Source: Gammaproteobacteria bacterium (GTDB taxonomy: Bacteria; Pseudomonadota; Gammaproteobacteria; Nevskiales; Nevskiaceae). From it: DNA of 64,000 nucleotides. The notes beneath the pieces are model-generated. The model was not told the DNA's origin. It made no database searches and saw only the letters and a program-made list of their open reading frames with translations. Position numbers and translations under genes: made by a program. Below are positions 24,361 to 34,154 of this stretch, one piece after another. Position 1 is the first letter of the stretch; the number at the start of each line of letters is the position of its first letter. The DNA is taken from NCBI GenBank assembly GCA_022599775.1, contig JAHZLQ010000042.1:62001-126000 (forward strand), written 5' to 3'.

Positions 24361-26076
24361 TCACTGCGCTTCGCGAACCGCCTTGAACTCCGAGCCTTCC
24401 TTCCAGGTCGGGATGTCCTCGCTGTCGGCGACGCGCTGTCCGATCTCGAACAGCAGTCGCTGATCGGCGACCATGCCGGACAGGTCCCAGTCCGGTTTCA
24501 CTTCGTCGGAGACGGAGTGATAGTCGTTGGCGGTGTATTCCTTCATTTTCTGCTCGCCGTAGCCTTCAGGCTTGCCGATGACTTCGACGCCGCCGTCGGC
24601 GTACAGGGCGGGAATGCCGACCTTGGCGAACTCGAACTGGTCGGACCGGTAGTAGAAGCCTTTTTCCGGCGCCGTGTCCGGCACGATCTCGCGATCATGC
24701 GTGACGGCAATCTCCTCCGCGATATCCTCCAGAGTGTTCTGGCCGTAGCCGATGATCTGTACGTCGCGCGTGGGGCCGAAGGGGTTCATCGCGTCCATGT
24801 TGAGCATCGCCACAGTGTCCGCAACCGGATACAGCGGGTTCTGCGCGTAGTGCTTGGAGCCGAGCAGGCCTTGCTCCTCGGCGGTGACGGCCAGGAACAG
24901 GATCGAGCGTTTTGGCGCTTGCGGCAGGGCCTTGTAGGCCTGCGCGATTTCCAGCAGGCCGGCGGTGCCGGAGGCGTTGTCGACGGCGCCATTGAAGATC
25001 TGGTCGCCTTCCAGGTCCGGGTTGCGGCCCAGGTGATCCCAGTGTCCGCTGTAGACCACGTACTGGTTCTTGAGCGTGGCGTCACTGCCTTCGATGCGCG
25101 CGATGACGTTCTGCGAATCGACTTCACGGACCGTATTGTCGATGCGCGCGGTGACGGTGGCCGAGTCCAGCGGCACCGGCTCGAAGTCGCGGCTCACGGC
25201 CTGTTTCTTCAGCGCGTCGAAATCCTGGCCGGCCGCCGAGAACAGCTCGTGCGCACGATCCAGCGTGATCCAGCCCTGCACCGGCACGCGGTCCATGTTC
25301 TTGTTGCTCGCCGCCAGTTCGAACTGTTCGCCGGTCCAGCTGTGTTCGACCACACTCCAGGGATAGCTGGCCGGTTCGGTCTCGTGGACGATGATGACGG
25401 CGGCCGCGCCGAGCTTGGAAGCGATGTCGTACTTGTAGGTCCAACGACCGTAATAGGTCATGGCCTGGCCGCCGAACACCTCCGAATCGAGTTCGCCGTC
25501 TTCGCCGCGGACCGGCGGATCGTTGATCAGCATGACCAGGGCCTTGCCCTCGGGATCGATGCCCTTGTAGTCGTTCCAGTCGTATTCCGGTGCCTGCACG
25601 CCGTAGCCGACGAACACCAGCGGCACGTTCTCGATCGAAACCTCATTGGTGAACTGCGCGGTGGTGGCCACGAAATCGCTGCCACGCTGCATTTCGATCG
25701 GTTGGTCACCGACCGTGAACTGCATCGTCGGCTGACCGGTGATGCCGACCAGGGGCACCGCCTGGGTGTAGCTGCCGTCGGGGTTGCCGGGGGCCAGCCC
25801 CAAGGCCTTGAACTGTTTGACGAGGTAGGCCACGGTCTTCTCGCCGCCGGGGGTGCCGGGCAGACGGCCTTCGAATTCGTCCGAGGACAGCTGCTTGATG
25901 TACTTGAGCAGGTCGTCCGTATCGATCTGCGATTCGGCGTCGTTCGCGACCGCCATCACCGGTGCCTCGGCCGGTTTGGTCTGGCTGACGGATTCGCCCC
26001 CGTCGCCGGAGTGCTCGCAGGCGGTGAGGCTGAGCAGCGTCAGCAGTGCCACGCCGATGTAGGTTTTGGTCGTCAT
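24361..26076 (-). CDS. M28-family metallopeptidase, lipoprotein
   Basis: A 571-residue zinc aminopeptidase. The N-terminus has a lipoprotein signal with lipobox LTAC, so it is probably membrane-anchored in the envelope. A PA-like insert (residues ~190-370) precedes the M28 catalytic core, where zinc ligands are seen in YSGHWDHLG, GAVDNASG, AVTAEEQGLLGS and NMDAM. ATG 26076 is chosen because GGAG lies seven bases upstream; an ATG at 26082 overlaps the upstream stop. It is directly downstream of the S9 peptidase, and both oppose a peptide transporter, so joint peptide digestion is likely. Confidence 0.92.
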   Translation of the reverse strand: MTTKTYIGVALLTLLSLTACEHSGDGGESVSQTKPAEAPVMAVANDAESQIDTDDLLKYIKQLSSDEFEGRLPGTPGGEKTVAYLVKQFKALGLAPGNPDGSYTQAVPLVGITGQPTMQFTVGDQPIEMQRGSDFVATTAQFTNEVSIENVPLVFVGYGVQAPEYDWNDYKGIDPEGKALVMLINDPPVRGEDGELDSEVFGGQAMTYYGRWTYKYDIASKLGAAAVIIVHETEPASYPWSVVEHSWTGEQFELAASNKNMDRVPVQGWITLDRAHELFSAAGQDFDALKKQAVSRDFEPVPLDSATVTARIDNTVREVDSQNVIARIEGSDATLKNQYVVYSGHWDHLGRNPDLEGDQIFNGAVDNASGTAGLLEIAQAYKALPQAPKRSILFLAVTAEEQGLLGSKHYAQNPLYPVADTVAMLNMDAMNPFGPTRDVQIIGYGQNTLEDIAEEIAVTHDREIVPDTAPEKGFYYRSDQFEFAKVGIPALYADGGVEVIGKPEGYGEQKMKEYTANDYHSVSDEVKPDWDLSGMVADQRLLFEIGQRVADSEDIPTWKEGSEFKAVREAQ

Positions 26077-26078
26077 GT

Positions 26079-28094
26079 TCATTCTCCGGTCCAGCGCTTG
26101 ATCCAGGCTTCGACGGCGCGATGCCATTGCACGCTGTTGTGGGGCTTGAGCACCCAGTGGTTTTCGTCGGGGTAATACAGGAACTGGCTCGGGATGTTCT
26201 GGCGCTGCAGGGCGGTGAAGGCCGACAGGCCCTGTTCCAGCGGTACGCGATAGTCGAGCCCGCCCTGAATCACCATCATCGGCGTCTTCCAGCGCTCGAC
26301 CCGCGTCGCCGGATTGAAGCGCTCGTAGGCGTCCGGCTTTTCGTAGTACGGGGCGCCGTTCTCCCATTCCGGGAACCACAGCTCTTCGGTGCTGTAGTAC
26401 ATCGAACGCGTGTCGAATACGCCGTCGTGATTGACCAGGCACTGGAAGGCATCCGGCCATTGCCCGGCGATCCAGTTGATCATGTAGCCGCCATAGGACG
26501 CGCCCAGGGCGCAGGCCTTGTCGCCGTCGAGGAAGGGATACTCCTCCAATGCGTAGGCCCAGCCTTTCTGCAGGTCGGCCAGCGGCTTGCCGCCCCAGTC
26601 GCGCGAGATCGCATCGGTGAAGGCCTGGCCGTAGCCGGTGGAGCCGTGGAAGTCGATGAATACCACCGCGAAGCCGGCGCCAGCGTAGGTCTGCGGATTC
26701 CAGCGATAGTGGAAGTGATTGCCCATGCTGCCCTGCGGGCCGCCGTGGATGATGAAGGCCACCGGGTACTTCTGGCCCTTTTTGTAGCCGGCCGGCTTGA
26801 CCACGTAGCCGTGGACTTCGTCGTCGTTCCAGCCCTTGAACGAAAACTGCTCGTAGTCACCGAACTCGATGTCCGCCAGGCGGTCGGCGTTGAGCTCGGT
26901 GATGGCTTTGGGTTTGCCGGAACCGCTGATGCGGTAGACCTGCGCCGGCGAATCGAGGTCATCCATCGTCAGCACGATTTGCCCGGTGCCCACGTCGAAA
27001 TCGCCGACCGAACCATCCTTGCTCAGGGCGCTGATGCGCTGGCTGGCGACGTCCACCGCAAAGAGCCGATGCTGGCCGAGGTCGTCGGCCGTGGTGTAGA
27101 GCGTCTTGCCGTCCGGCGAAACCTGTAGCGCGCCGGCCGAACGGTCCCAGGTGGCGGCGATTTCCCGCGTGGAGCCCTTGTCCGTATCCAGAGCCACGAC
27201 GCCGTAGCGGTCGGCCTCGAAACCGGGGCGCTTCATCGCACGGTAGTACAGGGTCTTGCCGTCCGGCGAGTACAGCGGGCCGGCATCCCAGGCCTGGTTC
27301 ATGGCCGTGCGGTTGCTTGGCGCGGCGCTGCCGTCGACGGCGACCGTGTAGATATCGAAGTTGGTGGACCAGGGTTCGCCCTGTTTGAGCCGGGCCGAAA
27401 ACGCCAGGGTCTTCGAATCCGGCGAGAACGTCGGTTCGGTGATGTCGGCGTCGAGCGTGGTCGACAGTGCGACGGGTTCGCCAAGGCCGTCGTCCTTGAG
27501 TGTGGCCGAGAACAGCTGGGTATTGCGGCCGTCTTCCCAGCTGTCCCAGTGACGCACGAAGATGCGCTGATACATCACGCCGCTGACGGGGTCCTCGTCG
27601 GCGGACTTGATGCGCGCGGCGGTGCAGGCGAGGTCCGTGCAGTCCGGAAACACATCGATCAGCAGCGCGAGCTGCTTGCCGTCCGGCGCGATCAAAAAGC
27701 GGCCGATATCGACCGGCAGCTCGCTGAGCGTTTCGGCATCCTCGCCGGGGACCACGCGCCATAGTTGCTGTACGCCGTCCTTTGCCGCGAGGAAATAGAG
27801 CGCGCTCCCGTCGGGAGCCCACTGCGCGTCATGCGCACCGAGGCTGGCCGGCGTGATGCGTTGCGGTGTGGCCTTGCCGCCCGCGAGCGCCAGCGTCCAC
27901 AGACTGTTGAGCCCCTTGTCGGCCTCGAAGTCGGTTTCGCGCAGCTGGTAGACCAGCGAGCCGCCGTCGGGCGCCAGCTGCGGGCTGCTGACACGATCGA
28001 AGCGAACCTGATCGTCGATCGAATAGGGATGGGTCGCCGCCGTGGCGATCGTGGCGGTGAGCATCAGCGCGGCAGCCGAAACAATGCGCAGCAT
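26079..28094 (-). CDS. S9-family prolyl oligopeptidase / acylaminoacyl peptidase
   Basis: A 671-residue serine peptidase with a cleavable signal peptide (MLRIVSAAALMLTATIATAA). An N-terminal beta-propeller contains several YSPDGKTLYYR/SPDGKTL-type repeats. The C-terminal alpha/beta hydrolase has nucleophile Ser in GASYGGYM (about residue 531), Asp in GGLDYRVP (about 614) and His in DENHWVLKP (about 645). The upstream 21 residues in frame are not part of the protein. The stop is adjacent to the M28 gene, forming an operon for periplasmic peptide breakdown. Confidence 0.92.
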   Translation of the reverse strand: MLRIVSAAALMLTATIATAATHPYSIDDQVRFDRVSSPQLAPDGGSLVYQLRETDFEADKGLNSLWTLALAGGKATPQRITPASLGAHDAQWAPDGSALYFLAAKDGVQQLWRVVPGEDAETLSELPVDIGRFLIAPDGKQLALLIDVFPDCTDLACTAARIKSADEDPVSGVMYQRIFVRHWDSWEDGRNTQLFSATLKDDGLGEPVALSTTLDADITEPTFSPDSKTLAFSARLKQGEPWSTNFDIYTVAVDGSAAPSNRTAMNQAWDAGPLYSPDGKTLYYRAMKRPGFEADRYGVVALDTDKGSTREIAATWDRSAGALQVSPDGKTLYTTADDLGQHRLFAVDVASQRISALSKDGSVGDFDVGTGQIVLTMDDLDSPAQVYRISGSGKPKAITELNADRLADIEFGDYEQFSFKGWNDDEVHGYVVKPAGYKKGQKYPVAFIIHGGPQGSMGNHFHYRWNPQTYAGAGFAVVFIDFHGSTGYGQAFTDAISRDWGGKPLADLQKGWAYALEEYPFLDGDKACALGASYGGYMINWIAGQWPDAFQCLVNHDGVFDTRSMYYSTEELWFPEWENGAPYYEKPDAYERFNPATRVERWKTPMMVIQGGLDYRVPLEQGLSAFTALQRQNIPSQFLYYPDENHWVLKPHNSVQWHRAVEAWIKRWTGE

Positions 28095-28228
28095 GGAGAT
28101 TCCGGGTATTGGGACTTCGCGGATGGTACGCGCCGAATCCGGGCCTGCAAAACCCAAGCTTGGGCAAAAGCGGTACGGCGGCGCGTGCTGGGTATACTCC
28201 GGGCAAAGTTATTGCTTGCCGGGGATTC

Positions 28229-29776
28229 ATGTCGACTTCCATTGCTGCCGCATCGCGCGGCCAAACGTTTTTGGGTCATCCCATCGGGCTCTATATCTGC
28301 TTCGGCACGGAGCTATGGGAGCGCTTCTCGTTCTATGGGATGAAGTACCTGCTGGTGCTCTATCTCACCAAGTACCATCTGTTCACCGACAAGGACGGGC
28401 TCGACGTGCTCGGCGCCTATGCCGGCCTGGCCTACGCCACACCGGTGCTCGGCGGCATGCTCGCCGACCGCTATCTGGGCATGCGCAAGGCCGTAACCTT
28501 CGGTGGTCTGCTGCTGGTGCTGGGGCATCTGGGCCTCGCCATCGAAGGCACCCAGGCCTACATCGAGAACGGGACCGTCATCCGCGATACCGGCGCGCTC
28601 CAGATCTTCTACTTCTCGCTGGCATTGGTGATTACCGGTGTCGGTTTTCTCAAGCCGAACATCTCGACCATCGTCGGTCAGCTCTATGAGCAGGGCGATT
28701 CGCGGCGCGATGCCGGTTTCACCATCTTCTACATGGGCATCAACATCGGTTCGTTCTCGGCCACGCTGCTGTGCGGCTGGCTGGGTGAAACCTACGGCTG
28801 GCGCTACGGCTTCGGCGCCGCCGGCATCGGCATGTTGTTCGGCCTGGTGTGGTTCCTGTGGGGCCAGCGCTATCTGCACGGTGCCGCCGAGCCGCACGAC
28901 CCGGAGAAGCTGCGCGCCAAGGTCTTCGGCTTCATGTCACGCGAATGGCTGATCTATGCCGGCTCGATCGTCGCGCTGTTCGTGATCTGGCGCTTGGTGC
29001 AGTTCAATCCGGTGGTGCATACCGCGCTGAACCTGCTGGCGCTGGGCTTTCTGGTCTGGTTCGCTTGGTTCGTGACGATGCGCTGCGATGCGCAGCAACG
29101 CAGCCGCATGATCGTGCTGGCGATCCTGACGATTTCCACTGTGGTGTTCTGGGCCCTGTTCGAGCAGTCCTCGGCGTCGATGACCCTGTACGCGGATCGT
29201 GTGCTCAACCGAGAGGTCTTGGGCTTTACGTTCACGGCGGTGCAGATCGGTTCGCTCAATGCGCTATTCATTTTCACCGTGGCGCCATTCTTCGCGATGC
29301 TGTGGCAGTTCCTGGGCAAGCGCGGCTGGGAGCCGAGTACGCCCGTCAAGTTCGCGCTGGGCATCGCCCAGGCTGGCCTGGGATTCGGCATGCTGGTCTA
29401 CGGCGCGCAGCATCCGGACGAACTCGGCAAGGTCGCGCTGATCTGGATGGTGTTGGCTTACTTCTTCCACACCACCGGCGAGCTGTGTCTGTCGCCGGTC
29501 GGCCTGTCGGCGGTGACCAAGCTGGCCGTGCCCTCGGTGGTCGGCGTGATGATGGGCGCCTGGTTCCTGGCCACCGCCTATGCCGAATTCATGGCGGCGC
29601 TGATCTCCAAGCTCGCCTCGGTGGATACCACCGCGGGTGCGGTCGCCGACATCGGTGTAGCGCTGGCGACCTATACCGAGTTGTTCGGCAAGCTGTTCTG
29701 GATTGGAATCGGCACCGGTGCGGCACTGTTGGTGCTGTCGCCGCTGTTGCGCAAGGGCATGCGCGGTATTCACTGA
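28229..29776 (+). CDS. POT/PTR-family peptide transporter
   Basis: A 515-residue proton-coupled oligopeptide transporter of the MFS. The family signature is in GTELWERFSFYGMKYLLVLYL near the N-terminus, and further hallmarks are GFLKPNISTIVGQLY and YMGINIGSF. About 12-14 membrane helices are evident. ATG 28229 follows GGGGA; upstream codons in frame are not conserved. It is divergent from the S9-M28 peptidase operon, so it probably imports the di- and tripeptides they release. A strong terminator follows at 29799-29831. Confidence 0.93.
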   Translation: MSTSIAAASRGQTFLGHPIGLYICFGTELWERFSFYGMKYLLVLYLTKYHLFTDKDGLDVLGAYAGLAYATPVLGGMLADRYLGMRKAVTFGGLLLVLGHLGLAIEGTQAYIENGTVIRDTGALQIFYFSLALVITGVGFLKPNISTIVGQLYEQGDSRRDAGFTIFYMGINIGSFSATLLCGWLGETYGWRYGFGAAGIGMLFGLVWFLWGQRYLHGAAEPHDPEKLRAKVFGFMSREWLIYAGSIVALFVIWRLVQFNPVVHTALNLLALGFLVWFAWFVTMRCDAQQRSRMIVLAILTISTVVFWALFEQSSASMTLYADRVLNREVLGFTFTAVQIGSLNALFIFTVAPFFAMLWQFLGKRGWEPSTPVKFALGIAQAGLGFGMLVYGAQHPDELGKVALIWMVLAYFFHTTGELCLSPVGLSAVTKLAVPSVVGVMMGAWFLATAYAEFMAALISKLASVDTTAGAVADIGVALATYTELFGKLFWIGIGTGAALLVLSPLLRKGMRGIH

Positions 29777-29798
29777 GCACTGGTCGGTTCGATCAAGG

Positions 29799-29831
29799 CC
29801 CGTCCGCGCAACAGCGCGGACGGGTTTTTTT
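29799..29831 (+). terminator. Rho-independent terminator after the peptide transporter
   Basis: CCCGTCCGCGC and GCGCGGACGGG form an 11-bp stem with an AACA loop, followed by seven T. It lies 23 bases after the transporter stop. Confidence 0.92.
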
Positions 29832-29910
29832 CATGCAGTGGCGCCGGTGGCTCTGGCTGGAACCGGCGGAACGGGGTACGGTCGAAGGCCCCCTTTTGCC
29901 GGAGTTGCGC

Positions 29911-31566
29911 ATGAACTTCTCCAGACCCTCCGAACGCTTTGTTACGCATGAGGTGAGCAACCAGGCGCCGCCGCTGAGCGGCTTCAACGCCTATGCCAGT
30001 GACCCGGCCCTGCGCGACGCGGTGCATCGTGAAGGTGGTGGCTGGGCCGAGAGTCAACTGCAGGCCTTCGGCGAACTTGCCGGTGGCGAACTGCTCGATC
30101 TCGGTTTCGAGGCCAATCATCACAAGCCGGAGCTGGTGCTCTACGATCGTTATGGGCACCGTCTCGACACGGTCGAATTCCATCCGGCCTATCACCGCAT
30201 CATGGAGCTGGCCGTGGCCCACGGCGTGCCGGGCTTCGCCTGGAAACACGCGGCCAAGCCCGGCGCCCACGTGGCGCGCGCGGCGCTGGCATTGCTGCAC
30301 GCGCAGGCCGAGCAGGGCACCGGTTGTCCGCTGACGATGACCTACGCCAGCGTGCCGGCCCTGCTTCACGCTGGCGATTTCGGCCGGCAGTGGGTATCGA
30401 AAATCGCTGACGGGCAATACGATCCGCGCCCATTGCCGGGCCTGAGCAAGAACGGCGTGCAGATCGGCATGGGCATGACCGAGAAGCAGGGGGGCTCCGA
30501 CGTTCGCAGCAATACCACGCGCGCGTATGAGCTGGGCGACGCTCAGTTCGAGATCGTCGGCCACAAATGGTTCTTTTCGGCGCCGGCCTGCGATGCGCAT
30601 CTGGTGCTGGCGCAGGAGGATGCCGGGATGTCCTGCTTCCTGCTGCCCCGTTATCTGGACGACGGTTCCAAGAATCACGTGCGCATCCAGCGCCTCAAGG
30701 ACAAGCTCGGCGACTGGAGCAATGCCTCCAGCGAGGTCGAGTTCCACGGGGCGGTGGCGAGTCGCGTGGGCGAGCCGGGGCGTGGGGTCGCGACGATACT
30801 GGAGATGGTGGCGCTGACGCGGCTGGACTGCATGATGGGCTCGTCCGCCGTGATGCGGCAGGCCCTGCAGCATGCCGTGCACCATGCCCGTTACCGCCAG
30901 ACCTTCGGCAAGACCCTGGTCGAACACGCGCTGATGCAGAACGTGCTGGCCGATCTGGCGCTGGAATCCGAGGCGGCCACTGCACTGACGATGCGCGTGG
31001 CGCGCGCTGTGGATGCCAGCGCGCGCGATCCAAGGGAAGCCGCGTTCGCGCGGATCGCTACGGCGATCGGCAAGTACTGGATCTGCAAGCGTTGCGTGCC
31101 GTTCGTCAACGAGGCGCAGGAATGCCTCGGCGGCCAGGGCTATGTCGAGGAATCGATCCTGCCGCGTCTGTACCGGCAGGCACCGCTGAACTCGATTTGG
31201 GAGGGTAGCGGAAACATCCAGTGTCTGGACGTGTTGCGCGCGCTTAATCGCGAACCGGCGACGGCCGAGGCGCTGATGGCCGAGCTGGAATCGGCACGTG
31301 GTGGTCATCCGGCGCTGGACCGCGAGATTGGCGCGCTTCGCGAGGAGCTGGCCGACAAGGACAACATCGAGCCGCGCGCACGCTACGTGACCGAGCGCGC
31401 GGCGCTGGCGATCCAGGCGGCGGTGCTGATCCGCGGTGGCAATCGTGTGGTTTCCGATGCCTTCTGCGAATCGCGGCTCGGCGGGCAGCGCGGCCAGGCC
31501 TTCGGCACGCTGTCGCCGCTGGCGCCGATGCAGGCCTTGATCGAGCGCAGCTTCGTCCCCAACTAG
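29911..31566 (+). CDS. aidB: AidB-like acyl-CoA dehydrogenase
   Basis: A 551-residue flavoprotein of the AidB branch of the acyl-CoA dehydrogenases. The diagnostic MGMTEKQGGSDVRSNTTRA and KWFFSAPACDAHLVLAQ, the later TFGKTLVEHALMQNVLADL and ECLGGQGYVEE match AidB. E. coli AidB binds DNA and belongs to the adaptive response to alkylation; its catalytic role is still unclear. ATG 29911 has GGAG seven bases upstream; the long upstream frame is not coding. No ada gene is in this window. Confidence 0.9.
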   Translation: MNFSRPSERFVTHEVSNQAPPLSGFNAYASDPALRDAVHREGGGWAESQLQAFGELAGGELLDLGFEANHHKPELVLYDRYGHRLDTVEFHPAYHRIMELAVAHGVPGFAWKHAAKPGAHVARAALALLHAQAEQGTGCPLTMTYASVPALLHAGDFGRQWVSKIADGQYDPRPLPGLSKNGVQIGMGMTEKQGGSDVRSNTTRAYELGDAQFEIVGHKWFFSAPACDAHLVLAQEDAGMSCFLLPRYLDDGSKNHVRIQRLKDKLGDWSNASSEVEFHGAVASRVGEPGRGVATILEMVALTRLDCMMGSSAVMRQALQHAVHHARYRQTFGKTLVEHALMQNVLADLALESEAATALTMRVARAVDASARDPREAAFARIATAIGKYWICKRCVPFVNEAQECLGGQGYVEESILPRLYRQAPLNSIWEGSGNIQCLDVLRALNREPATAEALMAELESARGGHPALDREIGALREELADKDNIEPRARYVTERAALAIQAAVLIRGGNRVVSDAFCESRLGGQRGQAFGTLSPLAPMQALIERSFVPN

Positions 31567-31600
31567 CTTGTGCACTGACCGACTCGGATAAACTGCGCTG

Positions 31601-32218
31601 ATGAACAACCCCAAGACCGACCTCCGCATGCTCAACGACGATCCGGAATCCGAAAACGAGAAGAAGGCCCAGCGCACGCCTGCGCTTGAGGAACGCCTGT
31701 TCAAGGCGCGCACGATCCTGATCTATGGCGGGATCGACCAGAAGCTCGCCGAAACGGTGACCGCACGCTTGCTGGCCTTGCAGTCCGAAAGCGACGAGCC
31801 GATCACGATCTTCATCAACAGCCAGGGCGGCCACGTCGAGTCCGGCGATACGATCTACGACATGATCAAGTTCGTGAAGCCCGAGGTGCGGATCGTGGGC
31901 ACCGGTTGGGTCGCCAGTGCCGGCGCCCTGATCTATGCCGCGGCCAAGGCGGAAAACCGCCTGAGCCTGCCGAATACGCGCTTCCTGCTGCATCAGCCCT
32001 CGGGCGGCGGCATGGGCACGGCGTCGGACATCGCGATCCAGGCCAAGGAAATCATCCGCATGCGTCGCCGGCTCAACGAGATTTTCTCGATCGAGACCGG
32101 GCAGCCGATCGAGCGCATCGAGAAGGACACCGATCGCGACTATTGGATGTCCGCCGCCGATGCCAAGGATTACGGTCTGGTCGGTCGTATCGTCAAGAGC
32201 GCGGCCGAAATCGGATGA
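31601..32218 (+). CDS. ClpP-family serine protease subunit
   Basis: A 205-residue ClpP-like peptidase. The serine is in [14 protein letters not shown] (instead of the more common AASMGA), the histidine in FLLHQPSGG, and the aspartate in [11 protein letters not shown], so the triad is complete. An N-terminal charged extension ([13 protein letters not shown]) differs from housekeeping ClpP. The gene is not next to clpX or clpA, so it is probably a secondary ClpP or a ClpP that partners with another ATPase elsewhere in the genome. Confidence 0.9.
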   Translation: MNNPKTDLRMLNDDPESENEKKAQRTPALEERLFKARTILIYGGIDQKLAETVTARLLALQSESDEPITIFINSQGGHVESGDTIYDMIKFVKPEVRIVGTGWVASAGALIYAAAKAENRLSLPNTRFLLHQPSGGGMGTASDIAIQAKEIIRMRRRLNEIFSIETGQPIERIEKDTDRDYWMSAADAKDYGLVGRIVKSAAEIG

Positions 32219-32300
32219 AGTCCTGTCGACCGAGCGCTGCCGGTATTCGAACGCCCTGACGGGTACCGGGGGCCGTGTGAGCGAAACCGGACCTCCGTCG

Positions 32301-32750
32301 ATGCTGTCGCGAGCCGCATTCCTCGATGTGGTGCGCGATGCGCCGCTGGTGTCGATCGACCTGATCGTGCGTGATGCCGCGGGGCGGGTGTTGCTCGGCT
32401 TGCGCCGCAACGAGCCGGCGCGCGACTTCTGGTTTGTTCCCGGCGGGCGCGTGCTCAAGAATGAGCCGCTCGAGGCGGCCTTCGGCCGTCTGACCGCAAG
32501 CGAGCTTGGCCGGGCGAAGCAGCGCAGCGCCGCGCGTTTCCTCGGCGTCTACGAGCACTTTTACGACAACAATGCCGGTGAACGCCCGGGCTTCGGAACA
32601 CACTATGTCGTGCTCGGCTACGAACTGCGCCTGGAGACCGGGCTGGAACTGCCGCCGGAACAGCACAGCGATTATCGCTGGTGTGGGGTCGCGGCGCTGC
32701 TGAGCGATGACCGCGTGCACGCGAACACCAAGGCATATTTCCCGGCCTGA
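32301..32750 (+). CDS. gmm: GDP-mannose mannosyl hydrolase (Nudix)
   Basis: The 149-residue protein aligns by eye with E. coli Gmm: PLVSIDLIVRDAAGRVLLG, FWFVPGGRVLKNEPLEAAF and the conserved end DYRWCGVAALLSDDRVHAN. It removes mannose from GDP-mannose (also glucose from GDP-glucose). Its Nudix box is the shortened variant of this family. ATG 32301 gives the closest N-terminus; GTG 32277 is possible. No colanic-acid or mannose pathway gene is adjacent, so it is an isolated copy. Confidence 0.88.
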   Translation: MLSRAAFLDVVRDAPLVSIDLIVRDAAGRVLLGLRRNEPARDFWFVPGGRVLKNEPLEAAFGRLTASELGRAKQRSAARFLGVYEHFYDNNAGERPGFGTHYVVLGYELRLETGLELPPEQHSDYRWCGVAALLSDDRVHANTKAYFPA

Positions 32751-32813
32751 CCGGCGCGCGCCGCGTCCGTGCCCGGCACAAGATTCATTGTTCCGGTGGC
32801 TTTGCGGACCTCG

Positions 32814-34154
32814 TCAGGGTTCTGGGTCTGGCCGCTGGTCCGGCCACACGAAACGCACGCGGGTGCCGGGGCGCGCGTCGCGGAACTTGACGATACCGCC
32901 GTGCGCGGCGGCAATGCGTTGCACGATGTGCAGGCCGTAGCCATGGCGCTGCTCTTCGGACAGGTTCGGGCGTCGACCGAGTTGTTCCTGCGCGGTCGGC
33001 GGCAGCCCGTCGCCATGGTCGCGAACGCTCAGCTCGATGGTATTGCCGCGCCGCCGGCAGGACAGCTGGATCGGTGGCCGACCGTGGCGTACGGCGTTGT
33101 CGAGCAGATTGTGCAGCAAGCGTTGCAGCGCCTGCGGACGGCATTGCGCGTCGAGGTGCTGCGCCACGTCCACCTCGATCCGCATCTGCGCGCGGTAGCG
33201 TTGCGCGGCCTCGCGGATCAGCACGGCGAGATCGGTGTGTGCGAACGGTTCTTCGCGCCCGTCCCGCACATATTCCATGAAACGGTCGAGTATCGCGTTG
33301 ATTTCGCCGATGTCCTGTTCGATCGCGAGATGCGTGTCCTCGTCGCCTTTCAGCAGATCGACCGATAGCTGCATGCGAGCCAGCGGCGTGCGCACGTCAT
33401 GCGAAATGCCGGCGAGCATCAGCTTGCGCTCCTGCAGATCCTCGCGCAGTTTGCGGTCCGCCTCGTCCAGCGCCGCTGCGAGGTGGCGGACTTCGAGTGG
33501 CCCTTCCGCACGGGGCGGCGGCAACGGCTCTCCCTTGGCCAGCGTGCGCGTCGCTGAGGCGAGACGTTGCAGAGGACGGTTGATCTGCCCGGCCAGCCAC
33601 CACGACGCGACGATGATCGCGGCAGCCACGGCGGCAAACCAGATCAGAATCAACAGGCGTGCGTTGCCGGGATCGTAGGCCAGGGGCAGTGCCAGCCAGT
33701 CGCCGCCGATGTCGGGGGCGGGCCCGATCCAGAACACCACGCGTTGCTCGCCGTCGCGGCGGACTTCCACCGGCACCCCGAGCCGTTCCGAGACCCGGCG
33801 TGCGACGCTGCGCGCGGTGATCCGTATCGGCGACAGCGGCGTGCCCAGGCTCGGCGGCTCGCGGCTCAGTTCCAGCCCGGAACCCTTGAGGATTTCGCGT
33901 GCCTGTTCGTCGGAATCGGCGGTCGCGTAGATGTACTGCGCGAGTCGGTACTGCGCCTGGACGATATCGCCAACGCTGTCGAACTGGACGCCGGCGATGA
34001 ACACCCAGGCCAGCGTGATCGCACTGCCGATGGTCACCACGACGGCCGAAGCGACCGCGAAGAAGGTCTGCTGATGTGCGCTGGGCGCGGTCAGGATGGA
34101 CGATCCGGATCCCGAGCCTGGCCCCGCCACCCGTGGCGGCGCGGTTTCAGCCAT
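32814..34154 (-). CDS. EnvZ-like sensor histidine kinase
   Basis: A 446-residue inner-membrane sensor kinase. The first membrane helix is near residues 29-55, a periplasmic domain follows to about 166, then the second helix (LLILIWFAAVAAAIIVASWWLA). HAMP follows, then the H-box GISHDVRTPLARMQL, an N-box in LLHNLLDNAVRHG and a Gly-rich ATP lid HGYGLHIVQRI. Domain order and box sequences fit EnvZ. Its start overlaps the end of the response regulator by eight bases, regulator first. The signal is not evident from sequence. Confidence 0.9.
   Translation of the reverse strand: MAETAPPRVAGPGSGSGSSILTAPSAHQQTFFAVASAVVVTIGSAITLAWVFIAGVQFDSVGDIVQAQYRLAQYIYATADSDEQAREILKGSGLELSREPPSLGTPLSPIRITARSVARRVSERLGVPVEVRRDGEQRVVFWIGPAPDIGGDWLALPLAYDPGNARLLILIWFAAVAAAIIVASWWLAGQINRPLQRLASATRTLAKGEPLPPPRAEGPLEVRHLAAALDEADRKLREDLQERKLMLAGISHDVRTPLARMQLSVDLLKGDEDTHLAIEQDIGEINAILDRFMEYVRDGREEPFAHTDLAVLIREAAQRYRAQMRIEVDVAQHLDAQCRPQALQRLLHNLLDNAVRHGRPPIQLSCRRRGNTIELSVRDHGDGLPPTAQEQLGRRPNLSEEQRHGYGLHIVQRIAAAHGGIVKFRDARPGTRVRFVWPDQRPDPEP

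Noticed and set aside
24340-26175. 611-codon plus-strand open frame over the M28 peptidase gene
   Set aside because: Low-complexity, motif-free translation; the M28 frame carries a lipobox and zinc motifs.
28849-29910. N-terminal extension of the AidB-like frame back into the peptide transporter gene
   Set aside because: It overlaps the transporter and its terminator; conserved AidB sequence and a good ribosome binding site begin at 29911.
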